From assembly GCA_020063565.1 (NCBI GenBank), contig JAICDB010000004.1, positions 124,001 to 188,000 on the forward strand: a DNA stretch of 64,000 bases, written 5' to 3'. Made by a program: the position numbers and the translations under genes. The notes beneath the pieces are model-generated. The model was not told the origin of the DNA and searched no databases. It saw nothing but the letters and a program-made list of their open reading frames with translations. This stretch comes from Clostridiales bacterium. GTDB taxonomy: Bacteria > Bacillota > DSM-16504 > Desulfitibacterales > JAICDB01. Shown here in pieces: positions 33,613 to 42,466 of this stretch (its first letter is position 1; each line of letters starts with the position of its first letter).

Positions 33613-34464
33613 TTGAAGAATATAAATATATATCATGAGAAAAAAGGAGTTAAATATATTTCCTTTGCACCTTTAGACGAAAAGGGAGTTATCAATGCTT
33701 TTTCAACCCGCATTGGAGGAAAGAGCCGGGAACCCTATAATACTCTTAATATGGGACTTCATACTGGTGATGATTGTCAAAACGTTATTGAAAATAGAAA
33801 ATTGTTTTTAGATAGACAAGGTTTGAATTTAAGTAATGCTGTGGCAGCTAAACAGGTTCACAGTACAAATTTACAAGTAGTTGATGATAGTTTGCGAGGA
33901 AAAGGCGCTTGGAAATGGGAAGATGCACTGGACGATACAGATGGTTTGATTACTAACTCTAAGAATACCATCTTAATAACATTTTATGCCGATTGTGTTC
34001 CTATTTACATTTATGATTCGGAAAAAGAAATAGTTGCACTGGCCCATGCAGGTTGGAAAGGTACTGTGGGTAAAATAGCATGGTTAACATTACAAAAAAT
34101 GAAGTCTCATTATGGAACGAAAACTTCTCAATGTCTGGTTGTAATTGGCCCTTCCATTGGCCCTTGCTGTTATGAAGTGGATGAAAATCTTGTAGTAAGA
34201 TTTAAAAATGCGGGTTTTAATATAAATAAATTGGCAAAAAATAATCGCCCTGAGCATTATCTCTTGAATCTCTGGGAAGCCAATAAAGAGGTTGTTCTTC
34301 AATCAGGAGTACCGGAAGATAATGTTTTTGTTAGCGGTCTTTGCACTAGCTGCAATAATGATATTTTCTTTTCTTACAGGGCAGAGAATGGCATTACCGG
34401 TCGCATGGCTGCAATAATTGCGTTGAATAAGGGTGAAATGACAGATGATGGAGACAAAAGCTGA
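33613..34464 (+). CDS. pgeF: Laccase-domain purine nucleosidase-like protein (PgeF/YlmD)
   Basis: This 283-residue protein belongs to the YfiH/DUF152 family. It has the metal/active-site residues of KQVHST, FYADCVPIYIYD, AHAGWKGTVG and IGPSIGPCCYEV. Earlier called polyphenol oxidase, members of this family are now linked to purine-nucleoside phosphorolysis or deamination and to editing of peptidoglycan precursors (PgeF). That last role fits its place beside mur/fts genes. The track start GTG 33586 lies upstream of AGGAGAG. The TTG at 33613 (MKNINIYHEK) is correctly spaced and preferred. Confidence 0.86.
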   Translation: MKNINIYHEKKGVKYISFAPLDEKGVINAFSTRIGGKSREPYNTLNMGLHTGDDCQNVIENRKLFLDRQGLNLSNAVAAKQVHSTNLQVVDDSLRGKGAWKWEDALDDTDGLITNSKNTILITFYADCVPIYIYDSEKEIVALAHAGWKGTVGKIAWLTLQKMKSHYGTKTSQCLVVIGPSIGPCCYEVDENLVVRFKNAGFNINKLAKNNRPEHYLLNLWEANKEVVLQSGVPEDNVFVSGLCTSCNNDIFFSYRAENGITGRMAAIIALNKGEMTDDGDKS

Positions 34465-35419
34465 TAAGGTAGTGCCTATCAAAGAATTCAAGCGAAAAAA
34501 ACGTAAAAAGAAATTTAAGCCGTTCTTTATTAAATTAGTAATTATTTCTGCAATTTTAATATTCGCAGCATTAAAAATTTATAATATAGCTATTTTTCAC
34601 CTGGTGAAAACAAAAGTAGTAAATGGGGGTACTTTAGAAAATACAGTTTTTGTTGAAGGTATGGTTTTGAGAGAAGAAAAAATTATTAGAGCGCCTGCAA
34701 GGGGAAAATTTTTTCAAAAAGTAGCTACAGGCTCTCGTGTTCGGGAAGGACAAGTTATTGGCATTGTTAAATCCGGAGAAGGAATGAATGGCAAAACATA
34801 TCAAGTCAAAGCCACTGAAGCAGGTTTAATAAGCTTTAGTATGGATAATTTGGAAAACATATTAAATCCTCAAAAATTTCAAATTCTCCCAAGGAGAAAG
34901 CTAAATGAGCTTTCAGGAGATGCAACCATTATTGAAAATGGTAGCGAAGTTTACAGGGGAAGTCCTGTAGCAAAAATAGCTAATAATTTACATCCTCTAC
35001 TTATACTTATTCAACCCCAAAATGAGATTTTTAAGAAAATAATTCACTATAAAAATGAGAACCTACAAATAAAAATTTTTGATAAAGAAGTATTTAAGGC
35101 AGAAATAACCGAAATAGATAATGAAAACAATATCATTATGCTGAAAGTCCTGCAATGGGACAAGCAGTTCTTAAATGAAAGACGGTATAAATTTGATTTA
35201 GTGCTTGATACTTGTTCAGGTATTGTAGTACCCTCTACTGCAATTTTGAAAAAGGACGGGAAAAAAGGCCTCTATATTTATAACGGTGAAGATTATGTCT
35301 GGAAACCGGTGGAAGTTACTTTCCAAGTTGGAGAAAATGTAACCGTAAGAGGTATAGATGAAGGTTCACTAGTGGTAATTAATCCAGGTATTATAGAAAA
35401 AAAATCCGTATCTGATTAG
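34445..35419 (+). CDS. HlyD-like membrane-fusion/adaptor protein
   Basis: This is a 324-residue bitopic protein. A very basic N-terminus (KEFKRKKRKKKFKP) precedes one transmembrane helix (about 28-50). A periplasmic-type barrel-sandwich segment resembling HlyD/biotinyl-lipoyl adaptors follows (VFVEGMVLREEKIIRAPARGKF, ATGSRVREGQVIGIV). The C-terminus resembles the beta-barrel of membrane-fusion proteins. It overlaps pgeF by 20 bases and precedes ylmE, but Bacillus has no such gene in this block, and no transporter ATPase or permease is adjacent. The partner is unknown. Two adjacent ATG codons could each start it. Confidence 0.72.
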   Translation: MMETKADKVVPIKEFKRKKRKKKFKPFFIKLVIISAILIFAALKIYNIAIFHLVKTKVVNGGTLENTVFVEGMVLREEKIIRAPARGKFFQKVATGSRVREGQVIGIVKSGEGMNGKTYQVKATEAGLISFSMDNLENILNPQKFQILPRRKLNELSGDATIIENGSEVYRGSPVAKIANNLHPLLILIQPQNEIFKKIIHYKNENLQIKIFDKEVFKAEITEIDNENNIIMLKVLQWDKQFLNERRYKFDLVLDTCSGIVVPSTAILKKDGKKGLYIYNGEDYVWKPVEVTFQVGENVTVRGIDEGSLVVINPGIIEKKSVSD

Positions 35420-35451
35420 AAATGTCTTACGCTACAAGGAGGAGACATGCT

Positions 35452-36144
35452 ATGACAGAAATAGAATATAACATTCAAAAGGTCCGGGAAAATATTGCGC
35501 TTGCAGCGCAGAGGTACGGCAGGGATCCGCAGGAAATAACGCTGGTTGCAGTGAGTAAAACTGTAGGTCCCCCTAGTATTATGGCTGCTTATGAGGCAGG
35601 TATAAACAATTTCGGTGAAAATAGAGCTCAGGATTTAAGAGAAAAATATGATCAAATTTCTAGTCCCATTAACTGGCATTTTATTGGTCATTTGCAGAGT
35701 AATAAAGTAAAATATATTATTGATAAAGTGACCTTAATTCATTCATTAGATGGATTTTCCCTTGCCAAGGAAATAAATAAGCAGGCAGAAAAATTCAAGA
35801 AAACAATGGATGTATTGGTACAAGTAAATGTGGCGGAAGAAAAAAGTAAATTTGGTTTAGCAGTTGAAGAAACTGAATCCTTTATACATGAAGTGTCTAA
35901 AAATTATCCAAATATAAACATCAAAGGTTTAATGACTATAGCTCCATATGTGGAGGATCCTGAAGAGGTGCGACCTGTTTTTGCAAAACTTAGAGATTTA
36001 AAAGAAAAACTGCAACAAAAGGAAATACCCAGGGTAGAAATGAAATACTTATCTATGGGAATGACTAATGATTATATGTGTGCCATTGAGGAAGGCGCCA
36101 ACATTGTTAGAATTGGGACAGCAATATTTGGTCCACGTAAATGA
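35452..36144 (+). CDS. ylmE: PLP homeostasis protein YggS/YlmE
   Basis: This 230-residue alanine-racemase-like TIM barrel binds pyridoxal phosphate without known enzymatic activity and helps balance B6 vitamers and amino-acid pools. LVAVSKTV contains the PLP lysine. NFGENRAQDL, WHFIGHLQSNK and MTIAPY are conserved, and the phosphate-binding end is SMGMTNDY...GTAIFG. The track ATG 35422 lies before AAGGAGGAG. The ATG at 35452 has correct spacing and is used. sepF follows after 14 bases. Confidence 0.92.
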   Translation: MTEIEYNIQKVRENIALAAQRYGRDPQEITLVAVSKTVGPPSIMAAYEAGINNFGENRAQDLREKYDQISSPINWHFIGHLQSNKVKYIIDKVTLIHSLDGFSLAKEINKQAEKFKKTMDVLVQVNVAEEKSKFGLAVEETESFIHEVSKNYPNINIKGLMTIAPYVEDPEEVRPVFAKLRDLKEKLQQKEIPRVEMKYLSMGMTNDYMCAIEEGANIVRIGTAIFGPRK

Positions 36145-36158
36145 TTGGGGGGTTGATT

Positions 36159-36629
36159 ATGGGGGAATGGTGGAAGGGAATTGCTAAAATTTTGGGATAT
36201 GAGGTAGAAGAAGTAGCCGATGACAAACTAAATCAAAGACTTGAAAATGAGGATGCTTTTTTCCAGAACTCAAAATCAAAAAGAAATAATGTAGTTAGTT
36301 TGCATACTGCTAAAAATAGCAAGCTTGTTCTTTTAAAACCTAATAATTTTGATAAGGTGCAGGAAATTGCCGATTACTTGAAAAATAATACTGCGGTTGT
36401 TGTGAACCTTGATGAAGTAGATAAGGATCTAGCCATTAGAATTTTAGACTTTTTGAGTGGTACCATTTATGCCATAAAAGGGAAAATGCAAAAAGTAAGT
36501 TCAAATATTTTTCTATTAACCCCTAGTAATTATCAAGTATTGGATCCAGGGCATAAAGATAAACTAAAATTTCCTGAAAAAATCTGGGACAAAAATTCAA
36601 GTAGTTTAAAGGGGGAAAACAATGTATAA
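36159..36629 (+). CDS. sepF: Cell division protein SepF
   Basis: This is a 156-residue FtsZ-associated membrane anchor. The N-terminal amphipathic helix WWKGIAKILGY binds membrane. A charged linker follows, then the core domain (VVNLDEVDKDLAIRILDFLSGTIYAIKG) that polymerises and binds the FtsZ tail. The track start 36141 precedes the GGGGGG ribosome site. The ATG at 36159 (MGEWWKGIAK) is therefore used. The end overlaps the next gene by 8 bases. Confidence 0.92.
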   Translation: MGEWWKGIAKILGYEVEEVADDKLNQRLENEDAFFQNSKSKRNNVVSLHTAKNSKLVLLKPNNFDKVQEIADYLKNNTAVVVNLDEVDKDLAIRILDFLSGTIYAIKGKMQKVSSNIFLLTPSNYQVLDPGHKDKLKFPEKIWDKNSSSLKGENNV

Positions 36630-36876
36630 CTTGATAGCCATTGTACAAGTCGCATTTCGAGTTTTGGATTTTTTAATAATCGCAAGGGTAATTTTATCCT
36701 GGGTAAGGGTTGATGGTGATAACCCTGTAATTAGGTTTATTTATGAGTCCACAGAACCAATATTAGCTCCCATCCGCAGGTTAATGCCAGGTCATATGAT
36801 GATAGATTTTTCGCCACTTATCGCCATTTTGATTTTAGAAATGGTTGAGAAGTTGGTGATTGGCCTTCTACTCTAA
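36622..36876 (+). CDS. ylmG: YggT/YlmG family membrane protein
   Basis: This is an 84-residue protein with two transmembrane segments (about 5-25 and 62-82). Between them is the family loop SWVRVDGDNPVIRFIYESTEPILAP, split here into its conserved WVRVDGDNP and TEPILAPIRR parts. YggT/YlmG proteins associate with division or membrane organisation, but no activity is established. It overlaps sepF by 8 bases and the following S4 protein by 17, so the three are translated together. Confidence 0.9.
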   Translation: MYNLIAIVQVAFRVLDFLIIARVILSWVRVDGDNPVIRFIYESTEPILAPIRRLMPGHMMIDFSPLIAILILEMVEKLVIGLLL

Positions 36877-37660
36877 AGAAAAACTTTTATCTCACATTAC
36901 AGATAGGGAACTAAAGGCTGTTTTAGATAAGATAGTGGATAAAGCGCTCAGGGTTTTAAAAAGTCATACAAAAGACGTTGTTTTTTTCTTAGATCCTTAC
37001 CAACAACAGGAAATAGAAGGAATACTGAGGGGTATTCCAGAAATAAATTTTAGCTTTTCAGGTGGTTATCCCGAAGCTGAAAGAAAAAAGCTTGTTATTT
37101 GCCCCCATTACAATGAAATAACAGAACAAGATTTTAATATAAAATATTTGCAATTTGAAGGCAAACTTAAATTTGATACAATAACTCATCGTGACATACT
37201 TGGAGCCCTTATGTCCTTGGGGATTAAAAGGGACTTATTGGGAGATATAATTATTAATGAAGAAGAAGAAATAATGCAGTGTGTAGTTGATGAGTCCATT
37301 GTAGAGTTTATTAAATTTAATTTAAGACAGGTAAAAAAAGTCGGTGTTGATGTTCATGATATTGAGAAATGCATGGTAAAAGTACCTCAAAAAAAGATCA
37401 AAAAAATCAGGTCCACTGTAGCTTCTCTGCGCTTGGATGCAATATTAAGTTCTGCATATGGCATATCAAGAAGCAAAGCAAGCAGTTTAATTAAGAAAGA
37501 AGCTGTAAAACTTAACTGGCAAGTTGTAACTAATCCTGCCAGTGGAGTAAAAAATGGAGATATTATATCAGTCATGAGAAAAGGTAGGGTAGAAGTTCTT
37601 GATATCGAGGGGGAAACAAAAAAGGGAAGAATAGCTCTTATCTTAGGGAGATACACGTAG
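36860..37660 (+). CDS. ylmH: S4-domain RNA-binding protein YlmH
   Basis: This is a 266-residue protein with an N-terminal YlmH domain (GALMSLGIKRDLLGDI is the signature) and a C-terminal S4 domain near residues 185-240 (LRLDAILSSAYGISRSKASSLIK). In Bacillus the YlmH homolog binds ribosomal complexes with stalled nascent chains and assists rescue. The start is TTG, overlapping ylmG by 17 bases with a weak ribosome site, so translation likely depends on coupling. divIVA follows after 11 bases. Confidence 0.9.
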   Translation: MAFYSKEKLLSHITDRELKAVLDKIVDKALRVLKSHTKDVVFFLDPYQQQEIEGILRGIPEINFSFSGGYPEAERKKLVICPHYNEITEQDFNIKYLQFEGKLKFDTITHRDILGALMSLGIKRDLLGDIIINEEEEIMQCVVDESIVEFIKFNLRQVKKVGVDVHDIEKCMVKVPQKKIKKIRSTVASLRLDAILSSAYGISRSKASSLIKKEAVKLNWQVVTNPASGVKNGDIISVMRKGRVEVLDIEGETKKGRIALILGRYT

Positions 37661-37671
37661 GGGGTTAAGAC

Positions 37672-38148
37672 ATGCCTGTAACACCGCTTGATATTGAAAA
37701 TAAAGAGTTTACAAAATCAATTAGAGGATATAATGTAGATGAAGTGGATTCATATTTGCAAAAAATTCTCCAGGAATATGAAAAAATCTACCAGGAAAAT
37801 CAAAAGTTAAAGAACCAGACATCCATGCTGGAAGAAAAGCTGGAAGCATATAAAAAATTAGAAGACAATATTAAAGAAACGCTCATAATAGCTCAAAAAA
37901 CTGCTGAAGAAGTAAAGCACAATTCCCAAAAAGAAGCTGAATTAATAAAAAAAGAGGCAGAAACAAAAGCCAGGGAAATTTTACAGGCTGCAGAGGAGGA
38001 AGTTAGAAAAAAACAAGAGGAGATAATTAAGCTACAGCAGGATTTTAAAAAATACAAGTCTGAAATTAAACATCTACTGCAATCACAGTTGGAATTGATT
38101 GAAATCCAGAGTGGAGGAGAAAATAAGGCTGCCAGTAAGCCTGCATGA
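37672..38148 (+). CDS. divIVA: DivIVA-family polar/septal coiled-coil protein
   Basis: This 158-residue protein has the lipid-binding N-terminal DivIVA domain (TPLDIENKEFTKSIRGYNVDEVDSYL in two conserved parts). A long coiled coil follows (about 30-150), rich in Glu, Lys and Gln. It marks curved membrane at poles and septa and recruits division-site and, in spore formers, chromosome-anchoring partners. The ATG start follows TAGGGGG. It closes the ylm operon. The next unit (T-box-ileS) has its own promoter. Confidence 0.92.
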   Translation: MPVTPLDIENKEFTKSIRGYNVDEVDSYLQKILQEYEKIYQENQKLKNQTSMLEEKLEAYKKLEDNIKETLIIAQKTAEEVKHNSQKEAELIKKEAETKAREILQAAEEEVRKKQEEIIKLQQDFKKYKSEIKHLLQSQLELIEIQSGGENKAASKPA

Positions 38149-38173
38149 TTTTTAGAAAAAGTCCTCATAGCTT

Positions 38174-38201
38174 TTGACACCTATGGATATTATGCTATAA
38201 T
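38174..38201 (+). promoter_or_regulatory. Sigma-A promoter of the ileS T-box leader
   Basis: TTGACA (38174-38179), a 16-bp spacer and TATAAT (38196-38201), with TGC just before it forming an extended -10. This is a strong housekeeping promoter. Confidence 0.9.
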
Positions 38202-38224
38202 ACCCTTAAATGTAAAAATTAATA

Positions 38225-38480
38225 TTTAAAAAGTGATGAGTGGGAAGAGTAGACAGTGTAAAAGGTTACAGCGAATCCGGAAGTGGTGGAAGCCGGATAC
38301 CTGCAAACTGTTGAAAATCACCCACGAGCTATCATTCGAACGCTTTTATAGTTAGTAGAATGATACGGTCTCAGATGGCCGTTATCTTAACGAGTGGCTT
38401 TCAACTTTTCCATTGTTGAAAGCTAATAAAGGTGGTACAGCGGGAACTCTCGCCCTTTTTTAAGGGGCGAGTTTTTTTAT
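38225..38480 (+). promoter_or_regulatory. T-box riboswitch (isoleucine, AUC specifier) upstream of ileS
   Basis: The leader has Stem I closed by GTGGG (38240) and CCCAC (38321), the AGTAGA bulge motif and a specifier loop GAAAATCA with the codon AUC at 38317-38319, read by tRNA-Ile. The 14-base T-box AAAGGTGGTACAGCGGG (from 38428) pairs with the tRNA acceptor end. It is followed by a terminator, CTCGCCC...GGGCGAG plus TTTTTTT, ending near 38478. Uncharged tRNA-Ile would stabilise the antiterminator and raise ileS expression. Confidence 0.95.
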
Positions 38481-38520
38481 TTGGCAACTAATATCTAATT
38501 AGTATAAGAGGTGATTGAAA

Positions 38521-41301
38521 ATGGAGTATAACGAAACACTTAATTTACCTAAAACTGACTTTCCCATGCGGGCGAAACTAGCCCAAAGAGAGCCCGAAAT
38601 TCTTGAGTTCTGGGAAAAGGAAAACATTTATCAAAAAGTACAAGAAAAAAACTCAGGTAAACCCAAATTCGTCCTGCATGATGGACCTCCATATGCTAAC
38701 GGCCATATTCACCTGGGAACAACACTTAATAAAATTCTTAAGGATATAATTATAAAATACAAGTCCATGTCAGGATATGATGCACCTTATGTTCCTGGCT
38801 GGGACACTCATGGTTTGCCAATTGAGCAACAAGCGATTAAAAATTTAGGTCTGGATAGGAAAAAAAACAGTACTGTAGAATTTAGAAATGAATGTAAGAA
38901 TTATGCATTAAAGTTTGTAAACATTCAAAGAGATGAATTTAAAAGACTTGGAGTTAGAGGAGATTGGGAAAATCCTTATCTTACTTTAAGCCCTGAATAT
39001 GAAGCTGCTCAAATCGGCGTATTTGGTGAGATGGCTAAAAAAGGTTATATTTACAAGGGGTTAAAGCCTGTCTACTGGTGTTCAGATTGTGCAACTGCCC
39101 TTGCGGAAGCAGAAGTAGAGTATATGGAAAAAAAATCACCGTCCATATACGTGAGGTTTAAAGTAAAGGATGCTCAAGGTAAGTTTTCTGAAGATGATGC
39201 TTACTTTGTTGTTTGGACAACCACTCCCTGGACTTTGCCTGCAAATGTTGCAATAGCATTGCATTCTGAATTTAAATATGTTTTAGTGCAAACTGAAAAA
39301 GGTAAGCTAGTGGTTGCCAAAGAGCTAGTGGAAGATTTTATAGAAAAAACTGAGCTGAAGGAATATGAAGTTTTAGAGGAGTTTGCAGGTGAAGAACTTG
39401 AAGGAATAGTATGTGAAAATCCTCTTTTAGAAAGAAATTCTTTAGTAATTTTAGGTGAGCATGTTACTCTTGAGCAAGGTACCGGTTGTGTACACACTGC
39501 TCCCGGTCATGGTATCGAAGACTATGAAGTGGGAAGAAAATATAAATTACCGGTTATTTCACCACTTGATGATGAAGGAAGATTTACTGAAGAGGCACAG
39601 CAGTTTGCAGGTTTAAGTACCGACGAAGGAAATAAGGCTATTACAAAAGAATTAGATGAAAAGGGAGATCTCTTAAAGCTTGAATTTATCAAGCACCAGT
39701 ATCCTCACTGCTGGCGCTGCAAGCATCCAATTCTATTTAGAGCAACTGAACAATGGTTTGCTTCCATCGATGGCTTTCGAAAGGAAGCCCTGGAAGAGAT
39801 TAAAAAAGTTGAGTGGATTCCTTCCTGGGGTGAAGAAAGAATTTATAACATGGTCGCAGACCGCGGTGACTGGTGTATATCACGACAGCGCACATGGGGA
39901 GTACCTATACCTATTTTTTATTGTGAAGATTGCGGTAAGGAAATTATAACTGATGAAACAATAAAGCATGTCCAGGAATTATTTGCGGAGCATGGATCTA
40001 ACATCTGGTTTGAAAAGGAAGCACAAGAACTACTACCTGAAGAGTTCAGGTGCCCTCATTGTGAGAAAGGAAATAAGTTTAAAAAAGAGATGGATATTAT
40101 GGATGTTTGGTTTGATTCAGGCTCCAGTCATGAAGCGGTTTGTGCTTCACATCCTGACTTAAAGTGGCCTGCTGACATGTATTTGGAAGGAAGCGACCAG
40201 CATCGTGGTTGGTTTAACTCTTCCCTGTCCACAGCAGTGGCAGTAAAAGGCAGAGCTCCCTATAAAACGGTATTAACCCATGGTTATGTTGTGGATGAAG
40301 ATGGCAGAAAAATGTCAAAGTCCCTGGGTAATGTAGTTAGCCCCTTGGAAGTTATAGAACAAATGGGTGCTGATATTTTGAGGTTATGGGTTTCTTCAGC
40401 TGATTACAGGAGAGATGTGGCTGCTTCTTCAAAAATTTTAAAGCAAATGACAGAAGCTTATCGTAAAATCAGAAATACCAGTCGCTATCTATTGGCAAAC
40501 CTTAATGATTTTGATCCTGAAAATGATAAAGTGGATTACAATAACCTCAAAGAAATTGACAAGTGGGCTCTTTTAAGATTGCATAATTTAATAAGGAGGG
40601 TAACAAAGGCATATGAAGAGTATGAATTCCACCTGGTATACCATTCTATTCATAACTTCTGCGTTTTAGATATGAGTTCTTTCTATCTTGATGTCTGCAA
40701 AGACAGGTTATATACTTTAAAACCTGACGCTCAGGAAAGAAGGGCTGCTCAAACTGTAATTTATGAAATTCTCCAGGCTATGATAAGATTGCTTACACCT
40801 GTTTTAGCATTTACCTCTGAAGAGATTTGGAAATACATGCCGAAAGAAAAAGATGCTCCTATTAGCGTACAGTTAACTGAATGGCCTGAGGTAAATGAAG
40901 ACTATATTGATCTGGAACTTGAAGAAAAATGGAATGTAATCCTGGATATTAGGGAAGAAGTAGCAAAGGCTTTGGAGGAAGTACGCCGAAAGGGAGAAAT
41001 TGGACACTCCCTCGATGCCAGAGTTGATATTTATCCAAGTGAAAAAGCTCAAGAAGTCCTTACGTCGGTTCAAGAAAATTTAAAAACAATATTTATCGTC
41101 TCTGAAGTTGTTCTTCATGATGCTACAGATGAAATTCCCGAGGACAGTTTTAAACAGGAAGACGGTCTGGTTGCTGTAAAAGTTACACATGCTGCAGGCG
41201 AGAAATGTGAGAGGTGCTGGACATATAGTACTACAGTTGGTCAAAATGTTGAACACCCGACCATTTGTGCAAGATGTGCGGAAGTTATCAAAGAACTTTA
41301 A
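38521..41301 (+). CDS. ileS: Isoleucyl-tRNA synthetase
   Basis: This 926-residue class I synthetase charges tRNA-Ile and edits valine. The HIGH motif is GHIHLG near residue 61 and the KMSKS loop begins at Lys597. The CP1 editing domain contains TTTPWTLPANVAI and GTGCVHTAPGHG. The C-terminal zinc site uses CERCW and CARC. The track start TTG 38515 is too near AGAGGTG. The ATG at 38521 fits better. Expression is governed by the upstream Ile T-box. Repeat fragment R5 begins three bases after the stop. Confidence 0.97.
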   Translation: MEYNETLNLPKTDFPMRAKLAQREPEILEFWEKENIYQKVQEKNSGKPKFVLHDGPPYANGHIHLGTTLNKILKDIIIKYKSMSGYDAPYVPGWDTHGLPIEQQAIKNLGLDRKKNSTVEFRNECKNYALKFVNIQRDEFKRLGVRGDWENPYLTLSPEYEAAQIGVFGEMAKKGYIYKGLKPVYWCSDCATALAEAEVEYMEKKSPSIYVRFKVKDAQGKFSEDDAYFVVWTTTPWTLPANVAIALHSEFKYVLVQTEKGKLVVAKELVEDFIEKTELKEYEVLEEFAGEELEGIVCENPLLERNSLVILGEHVTLEQGTGCVHTAPGHGIEDYEVGRKYKLPVISPLDDEGRFTEEAQQFAGLSTDEGNKAITKELDEKGDLLKLEFIKHQYPHCWRCKHPILFRATEQWFASIDGFRKEALEEIKKVEWIPSWGEERIYNMVADRGDWCISRQRTWGVPIPIFYCEDCGKEIITDETIKHVQELFAEHGSNIWFEKEAQELLPEEFRCPHCEKGNKFKKEMDIMDVWFDSGSSHEAVCASHPDLKWPADMYLEGSDQHRGWFNSSLSTAVAVKGRAPYKTVLTHGYVVDEDGRKMSKSLGNVVSPLEVIEQMGADILRLWVSSADYRRDVAASSKILKQMTEAYRKIRNTSRYLLANLNDFDPENDKVDYNNLKEIDKWALLRLHNLIRRVTKAYEEYEFHLVYHSIHNFCVLDMSSFYLDVCKDRLYTLKPDAQERRAAQTVIYEILQAMIRLLTPVLAFTSEEIWKYMPKEKDAPISVQLTEWPEVNEDYIDLELEEKWNVILDIREEVAKALEEVRRKGEIGHSLDARVDIYPSEKAQEVLTSVQENLKTIFIVSEVVLHDATDEIPEDSFKQEDGLVAVKVTHAAGEKCERCWTYSTTVGQNVEHPTICARCAEVIKEL

Positions 41302-41303
41302 GA

Positions 41304-41323
41304 GAGTGTTCGAAAAGGAGCAC
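41304..41323 (+). repeat. Repeat-family left-end fragment R5
   Basis: GAGTGTTCGAAAAGGAGCAC matches the first 20 bases of the full dispersed repeat exactly. The rest of the element is absent. It lies between ileS and gcvH. Confidence 0.75.
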
Positions 41324-41347
41324 ATAATTTGCTTTAGGGGTGATCTT

Positions 41348-41725
41348 ATGAATCCTGATGATTTAAAATACACTGAAGAACACGAATGGATAAAAATTGA
41401 AGGTAATGAAGGAATAGTTGGAGTAACAGATTATGCGCAGGAGTCTTTAGGGGATATTGTATTTGTTGAATTACCACTGCCCGGAGATGAATTTGATGCA
41501 GAGGAAGGTTTTGGTGTAATAGAATCTGTAAAAGCTGTATCTGATTTATATATGCCGGTTTCCGGGAAGGTGATTGAGGTTAACGATAATGTACTGGAAT
41601 CACCGGAACTTGTTAATGAAGATCCATATGGCAAAGGCTGGTTAATAAAAATTGAAATAACTGGAAACAAAGACAAACTTTTAAATGCACAGGATTATGA
41701 AAAATTTTTGGCAAGAGAGTCCTAA
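41348..41725 (+). CDS. gcvH: Glycine cleavage system H protein
   Basis: This 125-residue lipoyl carrier has the lipoylation site GVIESVKAVSD with Lys62. The N-terminal KYTEEHEWIKIEGNEGIVG and C-terminal DPYGKGWLIKIE are conserved. It shuttles methylamine between P and T proteins. No gcvP/T gene is nearby, so it may serve a system encoded elsewhere or take part in lipoate relay. The track start 41189 overlaps ileS and crosses the repeat. The ATG at 41348 behind AGGGGTGA is correct. Confidence 0.93.
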   Translation: MNPDDLKYTEEHEWIKIEGNEGIVGVTDYAQESLGDIVFVELPLPGDEFDAEEGFGVIESVKAVSDLYMPVSGKVIEVNDNVLESPELVNEDPYGKGWLIKIEITGNKDKLLNAQDYEKFLARES

Positions 41726-41795
41726 TAAAGAAATAATAGGGCAAATAAACATTATTTCAATAACATGTATTCCTCCTTTTTGATAAATATTATAA

Positions 41796-42080
41796 GGCAC
41801 ACCCGGAATAGCAGTAGTAGGATCAAAAGGGGCTATTACTTTAGAAGAAGGAGTTATCTTGGCAGCAAGGTATATCCACATGCACACTGATGATGCAGAA
41901 TCAGTTGGGCTACATGATGGGGACCATGTTAGAATTCAATGTCCTGGTCCAAGGGGTATTATTATGGATAATGTGTTAGTTAGAGTTAAACCTACCTATA
42001 ATTTGGAAATGCATGTAGACACTGATGAAGCAAATGCAGCACTTTTAAAAAATGGTGATAAATGTAGGATCCTGCATTAG
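41796..42080 (+). pseudogene. pduL: 5'-truncated pduL (phosphate propanoyltransferase) remnant
   Basis: In-frame translation from 41796 reads GTPGIAVVGSKGAITLEEGV, then ILAARYIHMHTDDAESVG, and ends LEMHVDTDEANA. This is the second barrel of PduL-type phosphotransacylases. The N-terminal half of the usual protein of about 210 residues, including the first metal-binding HIHL segment, is missing. A stop codon (41793-41795) directly precedes the remnant. A TTG at 41859 with AAGGAG could still yield 73 residues, but not a working enzyme. Upstream bases hold an 8-bp stem, GAAATAAT/ATTATTTC (41730-41758), and no recognisable coding sequence. Confidence 0.8.
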
Positions 42081-42095
42081 CAGGATTTTTTCTTT
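42069..42095 (+). terminator. Intrinsic terminator after the pduL remnant
   Basis: ATCCTGC and GCAGGAT form a 7-bp stem with an ATTA loop over the stop codon, followed by TTTTTTCTTTTTT. Confidence 0.88.
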
Positions 42096-42132
42096 TTTCT
42101 TTTTAAACTATATTTAAAATTTCGATAAGATT

Positions 42133-42149
42133 TGCTATACTATTATAAT
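42133..42149 (+). promoter_or_regulatory. Candidate promoter of the ACT/PFL genes
   Basis: TGCTATACT (extended -10, 42133-42141) and an overlapping TATAAT (42144-42149) lie in the gap after the terminator. No good -35 is visible for either. Confidence 0.45.
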
Positions 42150-42174
42150 TATAAAATATTATTGAGGTGAGAAA

Positions 42175-42453
42175 ATGAAAAATTCAAGGGTTGTTGTTAC
42201 AGTAGTAGGAAAAGATAAGGTTGGCATTATTGCTGCAGTTACGGGGGTGTTGGCAGAAGCAGGAGCTAATATTCTTGATATCAGTCAGACAATAATGCAG
42301 GATTTTTTTACTATGATAATGATAGTAGATATCGCAAATATTAATACGGACTATTCTACTGTAGTTGAAAAACTGGGCAAGGTAGGAAAGGAACTGGGAG
42401 TACAAATTGCAGCTCAAAATGAGGAAGTATTTAACTATATGCATCGTATCTAG
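42175..42453 (+). CDS. ACT-domain protein (UPF0237 family)
   Basis: This 92-residue protein consists of one ACT domain ([30 protein letters not shown]). The fold usually binds amino acids or small ligands. Members of this short family occur beside the PFL-like UPF0210 gene in many Firmicutes, as here (13-base gap), and are thought to act together, but the ligand and role are unknown. The start is ATG behind TTGAGGTGAG. Confidence 0.88.
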   Translation: MKNSRVVVTVVGKDKVGIIAAVTGVLAEAGANILDISQTIMQDFFTMIMIVDIANINTDYSTVVEKLGKVGKELGVQIAAQNEEVFNYMHRI

Positions 42454-42466
42454 GAGGTATTATAAT

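Noticed and set aside
41189-41347. N-terminal extension of gcvH in the ORF track
   Set aside because: It overlaps the ileS end in another frame and crosses repeat R5. The family N-terminus begins at 41348.
41681-41887. Minus-strand 68-residue ORF over the gcvH-pduL gap
   Set aside because: It reads antisense through the pduL remnant. The apparent AAAAAGGAGG site on that strand leads only to a four-codon frame.
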